A stretch of DNA of 64,000 nucleotides. Source: Mycolicibacter sp. MU0102 (GTDB lineage Bacteria > Actinomycetota > Actinomycetes > Mycobacteriales > Mycobacteriaceae). Of the stretch, positions 60,815 through 64,000 are shown one piece after another. A program made the translations under genes and the position numbers. Each line of letters opens with the position of its first letter. Position 1 is the stretch's first letter. Below the pieces are notes generated by a model. That model was not told the origin of the DNA and made no database searches. It saw nothing but the letters and a program-made list of their open reading frames with translations. The DNA lies in NCBI RefSeq assembly GCF_963378105.1, contig NZ_OY726398.1, positions 2,170,001 to 2,234,000 of the forward strand. The letters run 5' to 3'.

Positions 60815-61329
60815 AGCGCAGACGTTAACCGAGCCGTTCCACACACCAGCGCGGTGGCGAGCATCGCCGCACCGACGGTGTCGGTGACGTAGTGGTAGCC
60901 GCAGGCCACCAACCCGAGCATGCCCAGCAGGCTTACCAGCGTGGCGGCGGTCAGGGCCCAGCCCCGGGCCGGTTTAGAACTGACCACCACGACCATCATT
61001 CCCAGCACCGCGACCAACAGCGCGGTATGGCCGCTGGGGTATTCGAGGTAGGGCCCATTGCGCCGGTCGAAGACGTGCTTGAGCGCCACGGTGATGGCGG
61101 TGACGGCGAACGGGCAGGCCAGCACCGCGGCCGCCAACGCCCACTGACTGCGGGATAAGGCGACCACCAGGCACCCCACGGCTACTGCCAGCACCAGCCA
61201 GCCGCTGGTGAAGATCAACAACCAGCGGGGTTGCTCGCCGATCAGGGTGAAGGTGGCGCGACTGAACCAATTATCGATCGGTGTCGAGCCGCGACCCACC
61301 GCCCAACCGAGGGCCAACGTCGCCAGCAC
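60811..61329 (-). CDS. PAP2 superfamily membrane phosphatase, start uncertain
   Basis: At least 172 residues with five membrane segments. The PAP2 motifs are KHVFDRRNGPYLE (KxxxxxxRP variant, R then N-G-P), YPSGHTALLVAV (PSGH) and CGYHYVTDTVGAAML (SRxxxxxHxxxD, here GYHYVTD). It probably hydrolyses lipid pyrophosphates such as undecaprenyl-PP. The first in-frame GTG that starts before a membrane segment is 61329; an earlier start near 61376 would need a rare codon. The STAS gene ends 49 bp before it, and the YaaA gene overlaps its stop. Confidence 0.75.
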   Translation of the reverse strand: MLATLALGWAVGRGSTPIDNWFSRATFTLIGEQPRWLLIFTSGWLVLAVAVGCLVVALSRSQWALAAAVLACPFAVTAITVALKHVFDRRNGPYLEYPSGHTALLVAVLGMMVVVVSSKPARGWALTAATLVSLLGMLGLVACGYHYVTDTVGAAMLATALVCGTARLTSAL

Positions 61330-61378
61330 ACCGGCCAGCGGCCACCAGCGCAGGGTGGTGGCGAGCCCCCGACCTATT

Positions 61379-61825
61379 TCAGGCCGACTTCTGGAACAGC
61401 GGCAGCAGCATCTGGCGGCGCTGGTCGTTGCCGTCGGCAAGAGCGTGCAGCGCCTGGTCCACCGAGCGTGATGTCGGGAACATGGCCTCCTCGTCGAAGT
61501 CGCCGAGCAGTTCGTGCACCGCCGAGCTCTCGATGAGGGTCCACTCCACGCCCGCGGCACGGCAGTCGCCGTCCAGGACGCACAGCAGCCAAATGCCGGC
61601 GGCGGCGAACGAGGTGACCCCGCTCAAGTCGAGCACCAGCGGCTCCTTGGCAAGGACGAAGCGCCGGGCGTGTTCGCTGAGCTGGTCCACGTTGGTGGCA
61701 TCGATCCGGCCCCGGATCGCGATCACCGTCGCGAGGTGACGGTAGTGCGCCCGAATCTGCGCCCCGCCGCATTCGACGACCGGGTTGATCCGAGCAGTGC
61801 CTCGTGTGGTGATGTCGATTGCCAT
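61379..61825 (-). CDS. STAS domain (anti-sigma-factor antagonist-like) protein
   Basis: The 148-residue protein has the STAS fold: LATVIAIRGRIDATNVDQLSEH, EPLVLDLSGVTSFAAAGIWLL (phospho-acceptor Ser/Thr within DLSGVTSFAAAG) and a C-terminal helix. It matches Rv1904. Anti-sigma antagonists free sigma factors when dephosphorylated; the partner anti-sigma kinase is not here. Start ATG 61825. It heads the STAS-PAP2-YaaA-VanX string. Confidence 0.88.
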   Translation of the reverse strand: MAIDITTRGTARINPVVECGGAQIRAHYRHLATVIAIRGRIDATNVDQLSEHARRFVLAKEPLVLDLSGVTSFAAAGIWLLCVLDGDCRAAGVEWTLIESSAVHELLGDFDEEAMFPTSRSVDQALHALADGNDQRRQMLLPLFQKSA

Positions 61826-61924
61826 GCCAGCCCCCGCCTTCCATGTCGATCGCTGTCGGCAGCTGTGCCGACCTCGATGTTTCCCGACGTTATGCGGCGA
61901 AGTTAAGGCCTCTTGGGCGGCCGA

Positions 61925-63895
61925 TTAACGCTTTGGTGAGATCTCGAACGGCTCGGTGGCCCCGGTGAACGCGCTGATGCGCCCGTCTCGGTCCAGCGCG
62001 TCGCCGTCATAGCGAAGCCGGTATCGCCCGGCGGCCGTGCTTTCGGGAATCGCCCAGGTCACGGTGATGGTCGACCCGCGCCGGCCGGCCCGTCGCCAGC
62101 GGAAGGTCGTCGACCAGTCGCTGTCGTCGGCCACGGTGGTCCACCCGTTGCCGCTCTCCTGCTCCACCCGCACGTAGGTGCCACCGCGGTGCAGATCGTT
62201 GTTCGGGTAGGCGCCGGCGAACACCGCCGACACCGTGCTGCCCGGCTGATAGGCAGGCAGCGGCGCCTCCAAGACATCACCGAACTGCTGGCCGCTGACC
62301 AGCGCATCCGGCTTTGCCCGCCGCCGTGACCGTCGCCGGCGGGGTGGCTCGGCCGGGCGCTGGCCTTCCGGGGCCGGCCGCTGTTCGCGCATCGCGGTGG
62401 CCAGCTCCGCCACCACCTGCTGCAGGGCGGGCAGCTCCCAACGCCCGAACAGCGTGCTGCCACCCTCGTAGCGCTGCTCGTCGTATTCCTCGGGCGTGGT
62501 GACGTAGTGCAGGTAGCCGTTGCTGTAACCGGCCACCAGCACGTCCTGTAGTTCGGCGCCGACGATGTCAGCCACGGTGCGGCGCAGCCGCAGGCCCGCC
62601 ACGATGGTGACCTCGGCGGGAATACCGATCAGGTACAGCTGCCCGATGCGCAGAAGCTGCACGGGGCCGCCCTCGGGCATCAGCATCGACAACGCCTTAT
62701 TCAGCCGGCGACCCGGCCCTACGGCTCCCTTGGGCGCCTGGGCGTCGCGCAGCCGAGGGGACAGCCGGAACGCCGTGTTGGCGACCAAACCGTCGAAGAG
62801 TCGGTTACGGCCCTGCTTGAACACCGGATACAGCGGGCCGGCGCCCTCGTCGGTGCCGGCCAGGCACGCAGCACCCGCGATCGCGGGACCGGTGCGATGG
62901 GTTCGGCCGTCGCCGGTGAACTCGGGCCGGACCTCGAATTTCGTCAGGTCGACGTAGGTGGTCCGGGCGTCGAGGCCGCCGGTGACCTCGGTGCCGTGCC
63001 CCAGCGTCAGTTCGGTGGCGGCGGCGGCCTGGCGGGAACCGATGAGCCGGGTGTTCTCGAATTCGTCGTCGGTGGGGCCGGTGCCAGGCCGCTGACCGGT
63101 ATTGGGTGACATATCCCCGGAGTTGGTCTGCGCGAAGGCCGCGATGAACTCCGGGGGAGTCGCTGCCAGGTAGTCGACGCCATGTTCCAGGCGCTCGTAT
63201 TGGTAGGCGGCGTAGCCCTTGTTGTCGCCGCTGATCAAGGTGTTGCGGTTGGTCATGGAGGTGCCGTGGGTGGCGAACCAGTTCACCGCACCGACCAGGC
63301 GGCCGTCACGTTCGATGCGCAGCAGGGTGGTCTGCGGATCGATCTTGTCGGGGAATTGGGCGCGGTCGCTCTCGGGATTGCGGGCAAACGAGGACGGCGA
63401 GCGGTTGCAGCTGGCGTCGTGCAGCCGGCCCACGGCAAGGCTCAAACTGGCCGGAGCCAGGTCGGCATGCGCCGCCTCGACGGCTTCGCAGATCCCATCG
63501 ACGATCGCGTTGAAGGTCTGGTGCCGGAACCCGTTGGTGTTTGAGTTGTACAGCCGGTGGTCGCAGTAACCCCCGGGACCGCTATGGGTGTGTGTCGCCG
63601 TCAGCATCACGTTGCGCCACGTGTAGAGCTCGCCGTAGGTCGCGGCCAGTCGTCCGAGCACCTCGTGGTGAATGCTTTCCAGCAGTAGCGGCACCTCGCA
63701 GACCACCAGCAGCAGCCGGGTTTCGGCGGCCGCATCGGCGATGACGAATGCCCGCGCGCGCAGCCGATTGTGCAGACCGTCAGTCTGCTGTGAGGCCACG
63801 CCGTAGCCGAGCATTCCGCACTCGGCCGGCTCGCCGGTGATGTCGGCGATTCCGCGCCCAACCTGGTAGTCGTCTGGCATCGCTACAGTATTCAC
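61925..63895 (-). CDS. Neutral/alkaline ceramidase
   Basis: The 656-residue zinc hydrolase cleaves the amide of ceramides. Motifs include the N-terminal GRGIADITGEPAECGMLGY, zinc His in TATHTHSGPGG and WFATHGTSMTNRN, the nucleophile block AQTNSGDMSPNTG and YSNGYLHYVTTPEEYDEQRYEG. A C-terminal Ig-like domain follows a basic RRRRSRRRAK linker. No clear signal peptide is seen, unlike many secreted ceramidases. GTG 63895 has a GAGGGGG site; ATG 63880 is an alternative. M. tuberculosis has a ceramidase (Rv0669c) elsewhere. Confidence 0.9.
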   Translation of the reverse strand: MNTVAMPDDYQVGRGIADITGEPAECGMLGYGVASQQTDGLHNRLRARAFVIADAAAETRLLLVVCEVPLLLESIHHEVLGRLAATYGELYTWRNVMLTATHTHSGPGGYCDHRLYNSNTNGFRHQTFNAIVDGICEAVEAAHADLAPASLSLAVGRLHDASCNRSPSSFARNPESDRAQFPDKIDPQTTLLRIERDGRLVGAVNWFATHGTSMTNRNTLISGDNKGYAAYQYERLEHGVDYLAATPPEFIAAFAQTNSGDMSPNTGQRPGTGPTDDEFENTRLIGSRQAAAATELTLGHGTEVTGGLDARTTYVDLTKFEVRPEFTGDGRTHRTGPAIAGAACLAGTDEGAGPLYPVFKQGRNRLFDGLVANTAFRLSPRLRDAQAPKGAVGPGRRLNKALSMLMPEGGPVQLLRIGQLYLIGIPAEVTIVAGLRLRRTVADIVGAELQDVLVAGYSNGYLHYVTTPEEYDEQRYEGGSTLFGRWELPALQQVVAELATAMREQRPAPEGQRPAEPPRRRRSRRRAKPDALVSGQQFGDVLEAPLPAYQPGSTVSAVFAGAYPNNDLHRGGTYVRVEQESGNGWTTVADDSDWSTTFRWRRAGRRGSTITVTWAIPESTAAGRYRLRYDGDALDRDGRISAFTGATEPFEISPKR

Positions 63896-64000
63896 AACGG
63901 CCCCCTCGGTATCGTCGCCGACGTGCCCGGTCGCTTACTTCACCCGGGCCAGTCCCGCTGCTAGTCTTCGAGGGCTGCCGGCCAACGAGCTGCGGCTGCC

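Noticed and set aside
63896..64000. Possible start of a further gene at the right edge
   Set aside because: Only 105 bases remain and no start with binding site or promoter element could be supported.

Overview
The window is high-GC DNA from a mycobacterium (Mycobacteriaceae in the broad sense). The evidence is an antigen 85 mycolyltransferase, the Apa/MPT32 adhesin, GMP reductase GuaB1, a bacterioferritin with an IdeR iron box, a mycobacterial LexA (SOS) box, and many start codons that follow a -10 hexamer directly with no ribosome binding site. From memory, gene order follows M. tuberculosis Rv1843c to Rv1904 (guaB1-gnd-blaR/blaI-thioesterase-ndh-SDR-modABC-apa...lldD2...bfrA-MFS...fbpB...dtd...cinA...STAS), with losses and insertions. 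No urease operon lies between the thioesterase and ndh. I cannot name the species. I see no rRNA, tRNA, CRISPR array, transposase or prophage genes.

Layout. 1-8.6 kb: guaB1 (cut by the window edge), two tandem secreted histidine-phosphatase-like genes, an alpha/beta hydrolase, gnd, and the M56 protease/BlaI pair divergent from a thioesterase. 8.6-16.8 kb: a duplicated GC-rich repeat, ndh, an SDR without its catalytic Tyr, the molybdate operon modABC, apa, a small membrane protein, adhA and a CPBP protease. 16.8-25.5 kb: an MmpS-like secreted protein coupled to phosphoketolase, a double-domain CoA-transferase, a thiolase-like protein, a ferredoxin reductase and an HhH-GPD protein. 25.5-29.0 kb: the most unusual locus, a membrane TrkA-N/RyR protein divergent from a TIR-transmembrane-PknH-sensor protein. 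29-39 kb: lldD2, a DUF1810 protein, a deaminase, ahpD-ahpC divergent from an intact oxyR, an enoyl-CoA hydratase, the iron cluster (Bfd, an IdeR-box gene, bfrA), an MFS pump with an extra cytosolic domain, and small enzymes. 39-51 kb: a CocE-type hydrolase, fbpB, a DUF7159-like protein, YceI, a second 6-phosphogluconate dehydrogenase and a tightly overlapping moxR operon. 51-64 kb: a flavin oxidoreductase, a HAD phosphatase, cinA, a lipase-maturation-factor-like protein, an SOS-controlled 13E12-type HNH protein, dtd, a VanX/YaaA/PAP2/STAS gene string and a neutral ceramidase.

How the genes work together. Carbon metabolism includes two pentose-phosphate dehydrogenases, phosphoketolase and lactate dehydrogenase. 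Redox and iron defence (AhpC/AhpD/OxyR, BfrA/Bfd, an IdeR-box gene, YaaA) is grouped. Envelope functions (Ag85, Apa, MmpS-like, VanX, MoxR operon) are scattered. The TIR/RyR pair looks like an accessory signalling or defence module inserted into core synteny. Its parts suggest an outside-sensing receptor with a possible NAD-cleaving TIR domain and a membrane effector carrying nucleotide-binding and ryanodine-receptor-type domains.
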